DNA from: an uncultured Dorea sp.
GTDB taxonomy: Bacteria > Bacillota > Clostridia > Lachnospirales > Lachnospiraceae
Length of the DNA stretch: 32,546 nucleotides
Assembly: GCA_947388185.1 (NCBI GenBank)
Contig: CANDQP010000028.1
Location: 1-32,546 of the forward strand
Reading direction: 5' to 3'
Numbering within the stretch: position 1 is the stretch's first letter; each line of letters begins with the position of its first letter. Below the pieces are notes generated by a model. It saw nothing but the letters and a program-made list of their open reading frames with translations, had not been told where the DNA came from and searched no databases. Position numbers and translations under genes: made by a program. This document shows positions 1 to 7,914 of this stretch, one piece after another.

Positions 1-1128
1 GTCCGCCTCTTCGTAGAACTCGTCAGGAAGCGGAATGCCCTCTCCCCAGATACGAAGCATATTCATATTGGCATGCTCTACCATCTCGAACACCCGCCTG
101 GCCCGCTCCCGCTGATAGCAATGTGTATATCCCTGCATGGGGTCCATGCTTCCGCCGAAGAGCCGAACCTTCTTCCCATTGATCACGAACGCAAGGGGTA
201 CTGGCATCTCCACCGTCCGGAATCCCACTTCCTTCACCAGCTTGTCCTCCGGCTCTTCATCCGCCGGATATCCTGATTTTTGAACGACACAGATCTCCAC
301 CCGGTAAAGCGGATGATCTCCATACCCGACCGGCCACCAGAGAGCCGGATTCTCTATCTCGATACTCCCCTCTGCCTGGAAATATCCGTTCTTTGCTTCC
401 GCTTTTACAGAAGTCTCTCCCACCAGGACTTCCTCCTTGAACACAGACGCACGGAGCATTACCTCCTTGCCACTTCTCCCCTTCACATCAAACAGAATCC
501 TGCCGGTATTGCCTTCATATACCGTTCGGATATTATCTTCCGTAATCTCCGTATCATCCCAGGTCTCCAGGAACACATCGTCATAGATACCCACAGGGGT
601 AAATCCCGGCACCGCCCCCTGATAGCTGCTCTCATCAGGTCCGTTTTTCAGCGGGAAATCATGGATCGGCTTTCTGATCAGCTTACTCTTTAGCACCACC
701 CCCTGCAGATGAGGCGGAAGCGCCTCCTTATCAAGCTGCCGAAGTACCGAACGGAACCGGATCAAGAGCGTGTTCTCTTCCTCGCAGGCATCTGTGATCT
801 CTATCATCTCTGGTATATAGAAGTCGTCATGCTCCCCGATCTTCTTCCCGTTCAGGTAGATGTCCGCCAGAGTGTCAAGCCCCTTGCAGACCAGCCTGCA
901 CCGCTTATCTCCAGGTCTTGGGAAAGAACACCTGTATTCCCAGTCACACTGCCCGACCCACTGGGCTTCCTGGCACCAGCCAAGCTTCACCTCCTCAGGA
1001 AGCATGTGGTTTTCTAATAACACATCCGCTGCCTGCGCCGGCATGGAGCTTATGGGCATCCACTCGGTTCCCGGTTCCCCTGCCTGACGCAGCTCCCAGT
1101 TTTTATCTAATCTTATCCTGTTCTTCAT
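1..1128 (-). CDS. Glycoside hydrolase family 2, beta-mannosidase-like (N-terminal 376 residues, cut by window edge)
   Basis: Translation from the ATG at 1128 gives 376 uninterrupted residues to the window edge. The N-terminal domain shows the order of GH2 beta-mannosidases: a jelly-roll segment with WELRQAG and the QWVGQCDWEYRCSF stretch (about residues 50-65), an immunoglobulin-like domain, and then NMLRIWGEGIPLPDEFY at the mouth of the catalytic barrel. The catalytic acid/base and nucleophile glutamates lie beyond the window, so activity cannot be judged. There is no signal peptide, so it should act in the cytoplasm on imported oligosaccharide. A purine-rich site AGAAGGGG precedes the start. 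It follows the MalG-type permease by 36 bp with no terminator between, so it is probably the operon's hydrolase. Mannoside specificity is inferred from similarity; another GH2 activity is possible. Confidence 0.85.
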   Translation of the reverse strand, partial: MKNRIRLDKNWELRQAGEPGTEWMPISSMPAQAADVLLENHMLPEEVKLGWCQEAQWVGQCDWEYRCSFPRPGDKRCRLVCKGLDTLADIYLNGKKIGEHDDFYIPEMIEITDACEEENTLLIRFRSVLRQLDKEALPPHLQGVVLKSKLIRKPIHDFPLKNGPDESSYQGAVPGFTPVGIYDDVFLETWDDTEITEDNIRTVYEGNTGRILFDVKGRSGKEVMLRASVFKEEVLVGETSVKAEAKNGYFQAEGSIEIENPALWWPVGYGDHPLYRVEICVVQKSGYPADEEPEDKLVKEVGFRTVEMPVPLAFVINGKKVRLFGGSMDPMQGYTHCYQRERARRVFEMVEHANMNMLRIWGEGIPLPDEFYEEAD

Positions 1129-1164
1129 TATCTCTAAGCCCCTTCTCTCTTAATATCACTTGCG

Positions 1165-1989
1165 CTATCCTTTTACACTTCCGGCTACCAGACCCCTGAT
1201 CAAATGCTTAGAACCAAAAGCGAACAGGATCAGGATCGGTATGGTTCCCATGGACAGCGCCAGGATTCTTGCCGCATAATCCGTCCTGTACTCACTGCTG
1301 ATCTTTGCTATAGACAGCGGAATCGTATAGAGCTCCTCCTTGCTGATCATTACAAGGGGCATCATATAGTTATTCCAGGACCACAGGAAGAACAGCAGAA
1401 ACAGAGTGATCAGCGCCGGCCTTATAATAGGAAGAATCAGGCGGAAGAAGATTCCGAATTCCTTACAGCCGTCCACACGCCCGCTTTCTATGATCTCATC
1501 CGGCACAGAGCTCTCTATGTACTGACGCATCCAGAATACACCGAATGCACTTGCCATACCGAATACGATCATCGGAAACAAAGTATTGTTAAGCCCCAGC
1601 CAGCGCATCTCCAGCACATAGCCGATCAGACCTAACTGCTCCGGGATAGCCAACGTGGCAATGATCACCGCAAACAGAACCTTTTTCCCCTTGAATTCAA
1701 ACTTTGCAAACGCGTATCCCGTAAGCGTGCTGACGATCAGCGCGCCCGTCACATGGCAGACGGCAACCACAATGCTGTTCCAGTAATACAGGGGAAAGTC
1801 CTGTCTCATCACCGTCTGAAAATTCTCTTTGAAATATTTACCAAAAGTCAGCTTGACGCCCGTGTACAGGTCTTCGCTGTAATGTGTTCCCATCACGATC
1901 ATCATATAAAAAGGAAGCAGCGCACACACCGCCAGCACAAGCATATACAGATAGACCGGGACCTTATATAATCCTTTCTTTTTCTTCAT
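1165..1989 (-). CDS. Carbohydrate ABC transporter permease, MalG type
   Basis: This 274-residue integral membrane protein has about six hydrophobic segments, starting with VYLYMLVLAVCALLPFYMMIV. The permease-ATPase coupling (EAA) loop appears as IESGRVDGCKEFGIFFRLILPIIRP, the usual form for the second permease of CUT1 sugar importers. It would pair with the MalF-type permease next door to form the channel. Only 3 bp separate the upstream gene's stop from this ATG, and its ribosome site AAAGGAG lies inside the end of that gene, so the two are translationally linked. No ABC ATPase gene is present in the locus; CUT1 systems of this type often share a genome-wide MsmK/MalK-like ATPase, which is inference here. 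Confidence 0.93.
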   Translation of the reverse strand: MKKKKGLYKVPVYLYMLVLAVCALLPFYMMIVMGTHYSEDLYTGVKLTFGKYFKENFQTVMRQDFPLYYWNSIVVAVCHVTGALIVSTLTGYAFAKFEFKGKKVLFAVIIATLAIPEQLGLIGYVLEMRWLGLNNTLFPMIVFGMASAFGVFWMRQYIESSVPDEIIESGRVDGCKEFGIFFRLILPIIRPALITLFLLFFLWSWNNYMMPLVMISKEELYTIPLSIAKISSEYRTDYAARILALSMGTIPILILFAFGSKHLIRGLVAGSVKG

Positions 1990-1992
1990 TTC

Positions 1993-2877
1993 CTACTTCT
2001 CCTTTCTTCCTCTGATTCCGCAGAATAAGAGCAGCGTGATCGCAGCGATAACCATAAACAGACAATACGCAAGTGCCGAACCATAGCCAAACTCAAAGCT
2101 TCTGAACGCCGACTCATAATACCGCATTACCACCGTCATAACCGCCCGGTCAGGCCCTCCGATAGGCTGACTGGCAGAAGAAAACAAAAGCTGAGGCTCA
2201 TCGAACAGTTTGAATCCGTTGATCACGCTCGTAATGATCACGAACACAAAGATCGGCCGAAGCATCGGGATCGTGATCCTGGTAAACCGGCTCCACCATT
2301 TTGCCCCGTCGATCTTCGCCGCCTCGTAGAGCTCGTCCGGTATGGCGGCCAGTCCTGACAGGAACATGATCATCATGTACCCATAATTCTTCCATACGAT
2401 CATGATGATCACCACCGCCCTGGACGCCCAGGCATTTCCAAGCCAATAGACACTGTCCATATGAAGAAGCTCTAATACCGCATTCACAACACCGCTCTTC
2501 CAATCAAACATCAACTGGAAGATGATGCCGATCGCTACCGGAGTCGTAATATACGGCAGAAAATTGATAAGCTGCAGCCCGTTCTTCATCCTTCGGAAAA
2601 AGTCCTTCAAAAAAACCGCTGTCAGAAGCCCAAGAATAATCTGGATCGGTGCGCTGATCCCCAGAAGGATCGCCGTATTCCACAATGATTTGTAGAAAAA
2701 TTCATCCTGTACAAACACTCGTTTATAATTCTCAAGACCCACAAACGCTGCATTTCCGATTCCGTCCCAGGATGTAAAGCTGATTCCCAGCGAAAATAAT
2801 ACCGGAAATAATCCAAAAGCTATATATAATATAAAGTATGGCGCTATCATAAGATATGGCGCTGTTTTCTTTGACAT
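1993..2877 (-). CDS. Carbohydrate ABC transporter permease, MalF type
   Basis: This 294-residue permease has hydrophobic helices starting at about residue 8 (YLMIAPYFILYIAFGLFPVLF) and the EAA coupling loop YEAAKIDGAKWWSRFTRITIPMLRP near residues 184-208. The order binding protein, MalF type, MalG type is the standard CUT1 arrangement. It is preceded by a hairpin at 2897-2922 with a short T run, and by its own AAGGGGTG ribosome site just before the ATG at 2877. Transcripts reaching this gene have therefore read through a likely partial terminator. The substrate is unknown; the neighbouring GH2 gene suggests a plant or mucin-derived oligosaccharide. Confidence 0.93.
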   Translation of the reverse strand: MSKKTAPYLMIAPYFILYIAFGLFPVLFSLGISFTSWDGIGNAAFVGLENYKRVFVQDEFFYKSLWNTAILLGISAPIQIILGLLTAVFLKDFFRRMKNGLQLINFLPYITTPVAIGIIFQLMFDWKSGVVNAVLELLHMDSVYWLGNAWASRAVVIIMIVWKNYGYMMIMFLSGLAAIPDELYEAAKIDGAKWWSRFTRITIPMLRPIFVFVIITSVINGFKLFDEPQLLFSSASQPIGGPDRAVMTVVMRYYESAFRSFEFGYGSALAYCLFMVIAAITLLLFCGIRGRKEK

Positions 2878-2896
2878 TCTATCACCCCTTTTTAAA

Positions 2897-2922
2897 AAGG
2901 AGGCTGTCCTTACAGCCTCCTT
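2897..2922 (-). terminator. Hairpin between binding-protein and permease genes (likely attenuating terminator)
   Basis: A perfect 11-bp stem (2897-2907 with 2912-2922) with a 4-nt loop is followed on the minus strand by TTTTTAAAAA. It sits in the 52-bp gap after the solute-binding protein stop. Such hairpins commonly protect or terminate the 5' part of a transport operon so that binding protein exceeds permease; that role is inferred. Confidence 0.75.
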
Positions 2923-2929
2923 CTCTCTC

Positions 2930-4249
2930 TTATTCCTTCAGATCCGGCTGTTTCGTCATCAATTCTTTCGTCATGGACTCAAGCAGTTCATCCACAGAAA
3001 CATTCCCGTCCGGGGAAGCATTAATGGTCTTTAACGCCAGATTATAAACATCGTCAATATCCTGGTCATACCTGCTTGGCAGCCTCACTCCCTTGATATT
3101 CGGCAGAACATCCTGCGCAATCGACTTAAGAACATCCTGGCCGCCAAAGAATTCATCCTCCCTCGTGTAGAAATCTTCATTCTCATAGGATGGTTTGTAT
3201 GATGTAAAGTTCCCGACATAATCTCTGTTCAGCTCTCCGCCTTTATCCGTCAGCCAGAAATATTTCAGGAATTCAACAGCTTCCTCCTTATGCGCCGCAT
3301 CTTTCGGCACGCCGCTTACAGTACCGCCCCATGGGAACGGTCCGCCGGGCGGCAGCATGAAGCCCCATCTTCCCGCTCCGTCCTTGTCGTTTGACTTGAT
3401 CGTGAACTCCAGAGACCAGTTTGCACATGGATAGAAGATATCCTCATCCCTCGCGTAAGAAGCTCCTTCTTCCGCAGAGTTGAAATCCAGCACATCTATG
3501 ATCCCGGCCTTCTTCATCTCCACCAGTTTCTCCAGGATCGGTCTCATAGACTCTTCCAGATTCAATGCGTCATTCTCGATAAACGGCTCTGTAGACTGAC
3601 CTTTAAGAATCTGTCCCGCAGCGCCCAGGCTTGACATCATGAATACCTTCCCGTCAGATTTCTCTGCAACTTCCTTGCCCTTCGCAATAAAGGAATCCCA
3701 GTCTGACAGCATCTCTTCCAATTCCTTAGGATCATCCGTTCCAAGATACTCCTTGGCCAGCTCCCTCTTATACGCCATTCCCGCTACGGAAGGACACTCC
3801 GGTCCAACATAGACTCCGCTCTCCGAAGTTTCAAGCGGGATTAAGTAATCCATGATCTGCGAGGTATCGAAATTATACGGCTCCTTCGTAATATCCTCCC
3901 AGATATCTAAGGATAACAGCTTCCCGCGGAACGTTGCTTCAAGCCAGGCAATATCCGGCATCTCCCCGCCGCTGGCTAATGTCGTCTGCAGCTTTTGGGT
4001 CATATCCTTACTCTCTACAGCCACAAGGTTCACCTTGATCCCGGTGTCCTTCGTGAATTCCGCATACATATTCTGATTGTTTTCACTGGTATCCCAACAC
4101 CAGATCGTGATCTCCCGGTCTCCGCCTCCTTCGGCGCTCTCTGCTTCTCCCCCGCCGTCTGACGAACCGCCGCCCTTCGCAACGCAGCCAGACAGAGCAG
4201 TTACAGCGATCACTATGCCTAATAATCCAGCTAAAATTCTTTTTTTCAT
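2930..4249 (-). CDS. Extracellular sugar-binding lipoprotein of ABC importer (SBP family 1)
   Basis: This 439-residue protein starts with a type II signal peptide (KKRILAGLLGIVIAVTALSG) ending in lipobox LSGC, with Cys22 as the lipidated residue. A glycine/serine/glutamate-rich linker to about residue 45 follows, then the mature domain opening with REITIWCWDTSENNQNMYAEF, typical of family 1 solute-binding proteins. The protein would be anchored outside the membrane and feed the two downstream permeases. An excellent AGGAGGAGG site lies 8 bp before the ATG. The upstream promoter has a TATAAT -10 but no good -35, which fits control by an activator such as the YesN-like regulator encoded next door. 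Ligand cannot be read from sequence. Confidence 0.94.
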   Translation of the reverse strand: MKKRILAGLLGIVIAVTALSGCVAKGGGSSDGGGEAESAEGGGDREITIWCWDTSENNQNMYAEFTKDTGIKVNLVAVESKDMTQKLQTTLASGGEMPDIAWLEATFRGKLLSLDIWEDITKEPYNFDTSQIMDYLIPLETSESGVYVGPECPSVAGMAYKRELAKEYLGTDDPKELEEMLSDWDSFIAKGKEVAEKSDGKVFMMSSLGAAGQILKGQSTEPFIENDALNLEESMRPILEKLVEMKKAGIIDVLDFNSAEEGASYARDEDIFYPCANWSLEFTIKSNDKDGAGRWGFMLPPGGPFPWGGTVSGVPKDAAHKEEAVEFLKYFWLTDKGGELNRDYVGNFTSYKPSYENEDFYTREDEFFGGQDVLKSIAQDVLPNIKGVRLPSRYDQDIDDVYNLALKTINASPDGNVSVDELLESMTKELMTKQPDLKE

Positions 4250-4289
4250 TGACTTGACCTCCTCCTGAATGGTTTTCTAATGTGTTTTG

Positions 4290-4295
4290 ATTATA
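4290..4295 (-). promoter_or_regulatory. Likely -10 element of the transporter operon promoter
   Basis: TATAAT on the minus strand lies 41 bp upstream of the binding-protein ATG. No convincing -35 hexamer lies 16-18 bp further upstream, which fits a promoter that needs the adjacent AraC-type response regulator. The AT-rich stretch 4300-4349 may hold its binding sites, but no clear direct repeat was identified. Confidence 0.45.
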
Positions 4296-4349
4296 GGCAC
4301 AGTATACTTCCTTGTGTTGTCTGAAAAAACATAACATATTATATTTTTA

Positions 4350-6017
4350 TTACACTTTTTTATTCTTTTGAAAGGAAAATGATATCACCATTCCCTCTCC
4401 TTCCTTTCCGCTGACCGTCAAAGGCTGTTCCTCGTCATAGATCAGACGGATCCTTTGATTAACATTGGACAGCCCCACATGGTCTTCCACCTTCTCACTG
4501 CCGATCCAGCCTCGTATCTCCTCAAGCTGCTCCCGCGTACATCCCACTCCATTGTCCGATACGGTAACGCAGATCCTTCCGTCCCGCTCCGTTATGGCAA
4601 TACAGATACATCCCTCACGCTCGCTTGGTATAATCCCATGAAATACGCTGTTCTCAACCAACGGATACAGGATCATCCGCGGAATCTTCTGCGATCCCAG
4701 CCCTTCCTGCACCTCCCATGTGATATCCGGCACATTCCTGTAGCAGATCTGAAGGACATTTACATAATTATTGATATATTCCATCTCCTTCTCCACCGCA
4801 GTCATCGCCTGCAGGTCTGTGCGCAGCAGCAATTGGAGCAGTCCGATAAATGCTCTCGTCAGTTCAATGATCTCTTCGTCCTTGTGCCGCCGTGCCAGAC
4901 AGATGATCGCATTCAGCGTATTATATATAAAATGCGGATTCAACTGATACGACAGTGTCTTTATCTGCAGATCGAACTGTTTTTTCTCGCTTTGAATCAG
5001 CTCTTTCGTATGCAGATCAATACTCTCCACCATCTCATTGAAAACATTCGCCGCGTCCTCACATTCATCGCCTGTATGAATCTCAATATGTTCTTTCCTG
5101 CTGCCGCCGGACACATGCCGCATCCCGCTGATAAGTGTATCAAGCGGTGCGATCAGCCTCCCCAGAAGGCTTAAGGTAAGAAATGACACACTGCACAGTA
5201 TGACTGTAATGATCATAATGACCAGACCGCTCATCTTCCCCATGACATCCGTAATCTCTGTCATATCGATCTCATAGGTCACCTTCCATCCGTCTATGTC
5301 GATCTCCTCCGCGTATCCCTTCCCCGCCTCTCCATTCGCTGTCAGATGATCGAAGATGACCGCCCCGTCGGACGCCGCGATCTTCAGATACACATCTTCA
5401 TCCGTTACGAGCCTGGTATCCATCTTGTCCATATCCAGCAGCACGATCAGCTTCCCGATCTCATTTTTAATTCCGTTTTTGTCATAAACGGGATTCACGA
5501 AGGCAACCGTATCCTTCTTGCCGATCACGCCATAGTAATCCTGCTCAAACCCTGATGTAAAGCCTGCTTCGGATCCCTCCAAAAAGAACTTCCTGTAGTT
5601 CTCATTCTCCTTGACATTCCCATAGGTGTTGACCGTCTCCAGCGCCCTTCCTTCTTCATCCACCACGAATATATCTCTGATCAGGCTGCCGTACACCATG
5701 CAGTATTCTTTAAGCTTTCTTTCCATCGTAAGGATTCCCGCAAAATACTCATAGCTCTCTTCTTGCGGCCGTGCCTTTAAAAATCCCTGAACCGTGTCAT
5801 CAAACGTAATATTTCTGGCATATGTGACGACCTCTTCTAAGATATTTATCTCCTGCCTGGACAGATTTCTCAATGTATTCTTCTTCTTTTCTACCAGCGA
5901 ATTCTCTATTACAGGCTTCATGTACAGATAGATCACGCCGCTTGTCACAAGGACACAGCTGACAATAGATGCCAGCATGACAAGGAATATTTTCCTGAAT
6001 AGTTTTGTTCTCCCCAT
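4350..6017 (-). CDS. Two-component sensor histidine kinase, YesM-like
   Basis: This 555-residue kinase has a transmembrane helix at about 10-33, an extracellular Cache-like sensor of about 230 residues, a second helix near 273-296, a HAMP segment to about 345, and a His_kinase domain of the LytS/YesM class. The phospho-acceptor is His362 in QLNPHFIYNTLNA. The ATPase motifs are LVENSVFHG (about 453-461) and SDNGVG (487-492). Its ATG overlaps the stop of the response regulator by one base (TAATG), so the pair is translationally coupled. By family precedent it senses an extracellular sugar, possibly with the lipoprotein encoded downstream, and phosphorylates the YesN-like partner. The ligand is unknown. 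Confidence 0.93.
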   Translation of the reverse strand: MGRTKLFRKIFLVMLASIVSCVLVTSGVIYLYMKPVIENSLVEKKKNTLRNLSRQEINILEEVVTYARNITFDDTVQGFLKARPQEESYEYFAGILTMERKLKEYCMVYGSLIRDIFVVDEEGRALETVNTYGNVKENENYRKFFLEGSEAGFTSGFEQDYYGVIGKKDTVAFVNPVYDKNGIKNEIGKLIVLLDMDKMDTRLVTDEDVYLKIAASDGAVIFDHLTANGEAGKGYAEEIDIDGWKVTYEIDMTEITDVMGKMSGLVIMIITVILCSVSFLTLSLLGRLIAPLDTLISGMRHVSGGSRKEHIEIHTGDECEDAANVFNEMVESIDLHTKELIQSEKKQFDLQIKTLSYQLNPHFIYNTLNAIICLARRHKDEEIIELTRAFIGLLQLLLRTDLQAMTAVEKEMEYINNYVNVLQICYRNVPDITWEVQEGLGSQKIPRMILYPLVENSVFHGIIPSEREGCICIAITERDGRICVTVSDNGVGCTREQLEEIRGWIGSEKVEDHVGLSNVNQRIRLIYDEEQPLTVSGKEGEGMVISFSFQKNKKV

Positions 6018-7510
6018 TATTCAAACTCCTTCGGCGTCTTATTCGTCTCTCTTTTAAATACCTTGCTGAAATACTGGACCGTCTGGTAGCCCACCATCTC
6101 GCTGATCTCGTAGATCTTCTTATCTCCCCTGCGCAGCAGTTCTTTTGCCCTGTCTATCCTAAGCTTGGTCACATAGGCGGAAAATGTCATCCCCACCTCT
6201 TTTTTGAACAGATGAGACAGATAGATCGGAGTAACATCTAATAACTGCGCAACCTCATTTAACCCGACATCCTCCGCGTAATGCTCTCTCAGATATGCCA
6301 GCGCGTCACGGATCTTCCTGCCAAACTGCCGGTCCGTACATTCATTCAGAATCTCCAGAAGATATTCAAAGCGTTCCTCCGTGTGATAGATATTGTCTTC
6401 CAGAAGATTGACAAATACACGGTTTAAGTAATCATCAAAAACGGCAAGCCTGACCTCGTATCCTTTTTCCTGGAAATAATGGGCAAGCTTGGTCACCGTC
6501 TTCTGTACCAGCGTTACATCCCGGCTCTCTGCCAGCTCCCTGTCAAAAAGCTCCCGGATCATCGTTCTGACCCGCTCGTACTCGCTGCTTCTGATCTCCT
6601 GCTGTATCTCCTTTAGCCGCTTTGCGATCCGATCCGCCCGGTCTGCTGCCGTATCCTCCGGTTTCTCTTCCAGAACACAGCTCCCCTTATAGAAAATATG
6701 CTGCGGCAGATAGTCTGCCGCCCTCCTCCTGCACGGTCCGAGATCTCTGCTGCTTCCTATATATCCGCCTATCGCCACCGCTGTCCCCGTATTCAGCATC
6801 CGTTTAAAGACCTCCTGAAAAGCAGCAATAAATTCGCGCACATACTGCCGCCGCTCCAGTTCCGAATAGATGCGGGGCATTTTGAGAAATATCAAATATT
6901 CCCTCGGCTTGATCCGCAGAAAGACAAATCGATATTCCGAAAGCTCCTCCCCAAGCATGTCCATAAGATTTTCTTCACTCATCTCATTCCTGACTGACGA
7001 TTGCCATACGTCCAGCAGGACGCTTTTAACGATCCATTGGAAATACCTCTCCTCAACATAGATTTCCCCATCCGTATCCCGCAGTATTCTCTCCAGATTA
7101 TGCCGTATCGTCAGCATTTCAATGCTCCGCTCCCTTCGGATCACCTCAGCCAGTTTGTTCAATTCCTCCAGAAGCATCTCTTCATCAATCTCATATTTTA
7201 AGACATATGACTGCACCCCCATCTCCAACGCCTTCTTGGCCAGTTCGAATTCCTCGTAGGCGGTCAGCAGGATCACCTTCACCTGTGCATCCGTTTTTCT
7301 TATCTCCGTGATCATATCAAGTCCCGTCATAACCGGCATCTTGATATCCGTCAGGATAATATCCGGGCGGTACCGCGCCGCATATTCCAGCCCGATCTTC
7401 CCGTTTCTTGCCCCCGGAAGCAGTTGGAACCCATACTTCTCCCAATCGATCAGCGCCATAATATCCTCCCTCGTGATATCCATATCTTCCACGATCAATA
7501 CCTTATACAT
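6017..7510 (-). CDS. Response regulator, YesN-like (REC + AraC-type DNA-binding domain)
   Basis: This 497-residue protein begins with a receiver domain (residues 1-120) with acidic residues near 8-10 and phospho-acceptor Asp55 in ILTDIKMPVM. A long helical middle region of about 270 residues follows, typical of YesN proteins. It ends in two helix-turn-helix motifs of the AraC family from about 395 (LNEVAQLLDVTPIYLSHLFK and IYEISEMVGYQTVQYFSKVFK). It is the first gene of the sugar locus on the minus strand, with GGGAGGAG just before the ATG. It should activate the binding-protein promoter when phosphorylated by the adjacent YesM-like kinase. Regulation of the regulator itself by the upstream repeats is an open question. 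Confidence 0.94.
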   Translation of the reverse strand: MYKVLIVEDMDITREDIMALIDWEKYGFQLLPGARNGKIGLEYAARYRPDIILTDIKMPVMTGLDMITEIRKTDAQVKVILLTAYEEFELAKKALEMGVQSYVLKYEIDEEMLLEELNKLAEVIRRERSIEMLTIRHNLERILRDTDGEIYVEERYFQWIVKSVLLDVWQSSVRNEMSEENLMDMLGEELSEYRFVFLRIKPREYLIFLKMPRIYSELERRQYVREFIAAFQEVFKRMLNTGTAVAIGGYIGSSRDLGPCRRRAADYLPQHIFYKGSCVLEEKPEDTAADRADRIAKRLKEIQQEIRSSEYERVRTMIRELFDRELAESRDVTLVQKTVTKLAHYFQEKGYEVRLAVFDDYLNRVFVNLLEDNIYHTEERFEYLLEILNECTDRQFGRKIRDALAYLREHYAEDVGLNEVAQLLDVTPIYLSHLFKKEVGMTFSAYVTKLRIDRAKELLRRGDKKIYEISEMVGYQTVQYFSKVFKRETNKTPKEFE

Positions 7511-7550
7511 AAACTCCTCCCTTTTTTGTAAGCCGCGGGTATATACTGTA

Positions 7551-7556
7551 ATTATA
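7551..7556 (-). promoter_or_regulatory. Possible -10 element for the YesN/YesM operon
   Basis: TATAAT on the minus strand lies 40 bp upstream of the response-regulator ATG. The hexamer 17 bp further upstream (AAAACA) is a poor -35. This is the best vegetative promoter seen in the gap. Confidence 0.4.
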
Positions 7557-7641
7557 GCCTTTTCTGCTTTCTCTGTTTTTATCTATATTTTATATTTTTT
7601 ATATAATTTTATGGTAAACATGAGACACTGCACTCCTATTA

Positions 7642-7769
7642 TAATATGGGAAATATAGAATAATATAGAAATGTAGAATAATATAGAAATGTAGAATAAC
7701 ATGGAAATATAAAATAACATGGAAATATAAAATAATATGAAAATGTAGAATAATATGGAAATATATGAA
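7642..7769. repeat. Minisatellite: seven tandem 18-19 bp units, AT-rich
   Basis: Seven consecutive units start at 7642, 7661, 7679, 7697, 7715, 7733 and 7751. The consensus is TAAYATRGAAATRTARAA; the first and last units are 19 bp. Units 2 and 3 are identical, as are units 4 and 5, which points to growth by slippage or unequal exchange. Because 18 is a multiple of three, all three minus frames stay open through the array and give hydrophobic repeat peptides (FYISIL-like). These lack ribosome sites and I do not regard them as genes. Confidence 0.9.
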
Positions 7770-7914
7770 ATGGTCGGAATACCCACAGCAACAGGCGGCC
7801 AAGCCCAACCGCCTTGCCGGTCCGCCCATCTGCCGCGTTGGATATTCTATCCGCCGCCAACGTAGTCTGATGGAAATTTAGGCAAGGAGGTTTGAATATA
7901 ATATGGTCAGTACA
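7770..7914. other. Short GC-rich spacer with an orphan ribosome-binding-like site
   Basis: This is the rest of the 404-bp gap between the YesN-like gene and the 553-aa protein. It switches abruptly from the AT-rich array to GC-rich sequence. It ends with AAGGAGG (7884-7890) and ATG (7903) on the plus strand, but the reading frame then runs antisense into the 553-aa gene. No RNA gene, clear terminator or attachment site was recognised. Confidence 0.5.

Noticed and set aside
4455-5174. 239-codon plus-strand frame
   Set aside because: Antisense to the YesM-like kinase, with no family features.
7583-7860. Three overlapping minus-strand frames coding hydrophobic repeat peptides (FYISIL-like)
   Set aside because: They follow from an 18-bp tandem repeat that keeps every frame open. 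They lack ribosome sites and overlap each other.
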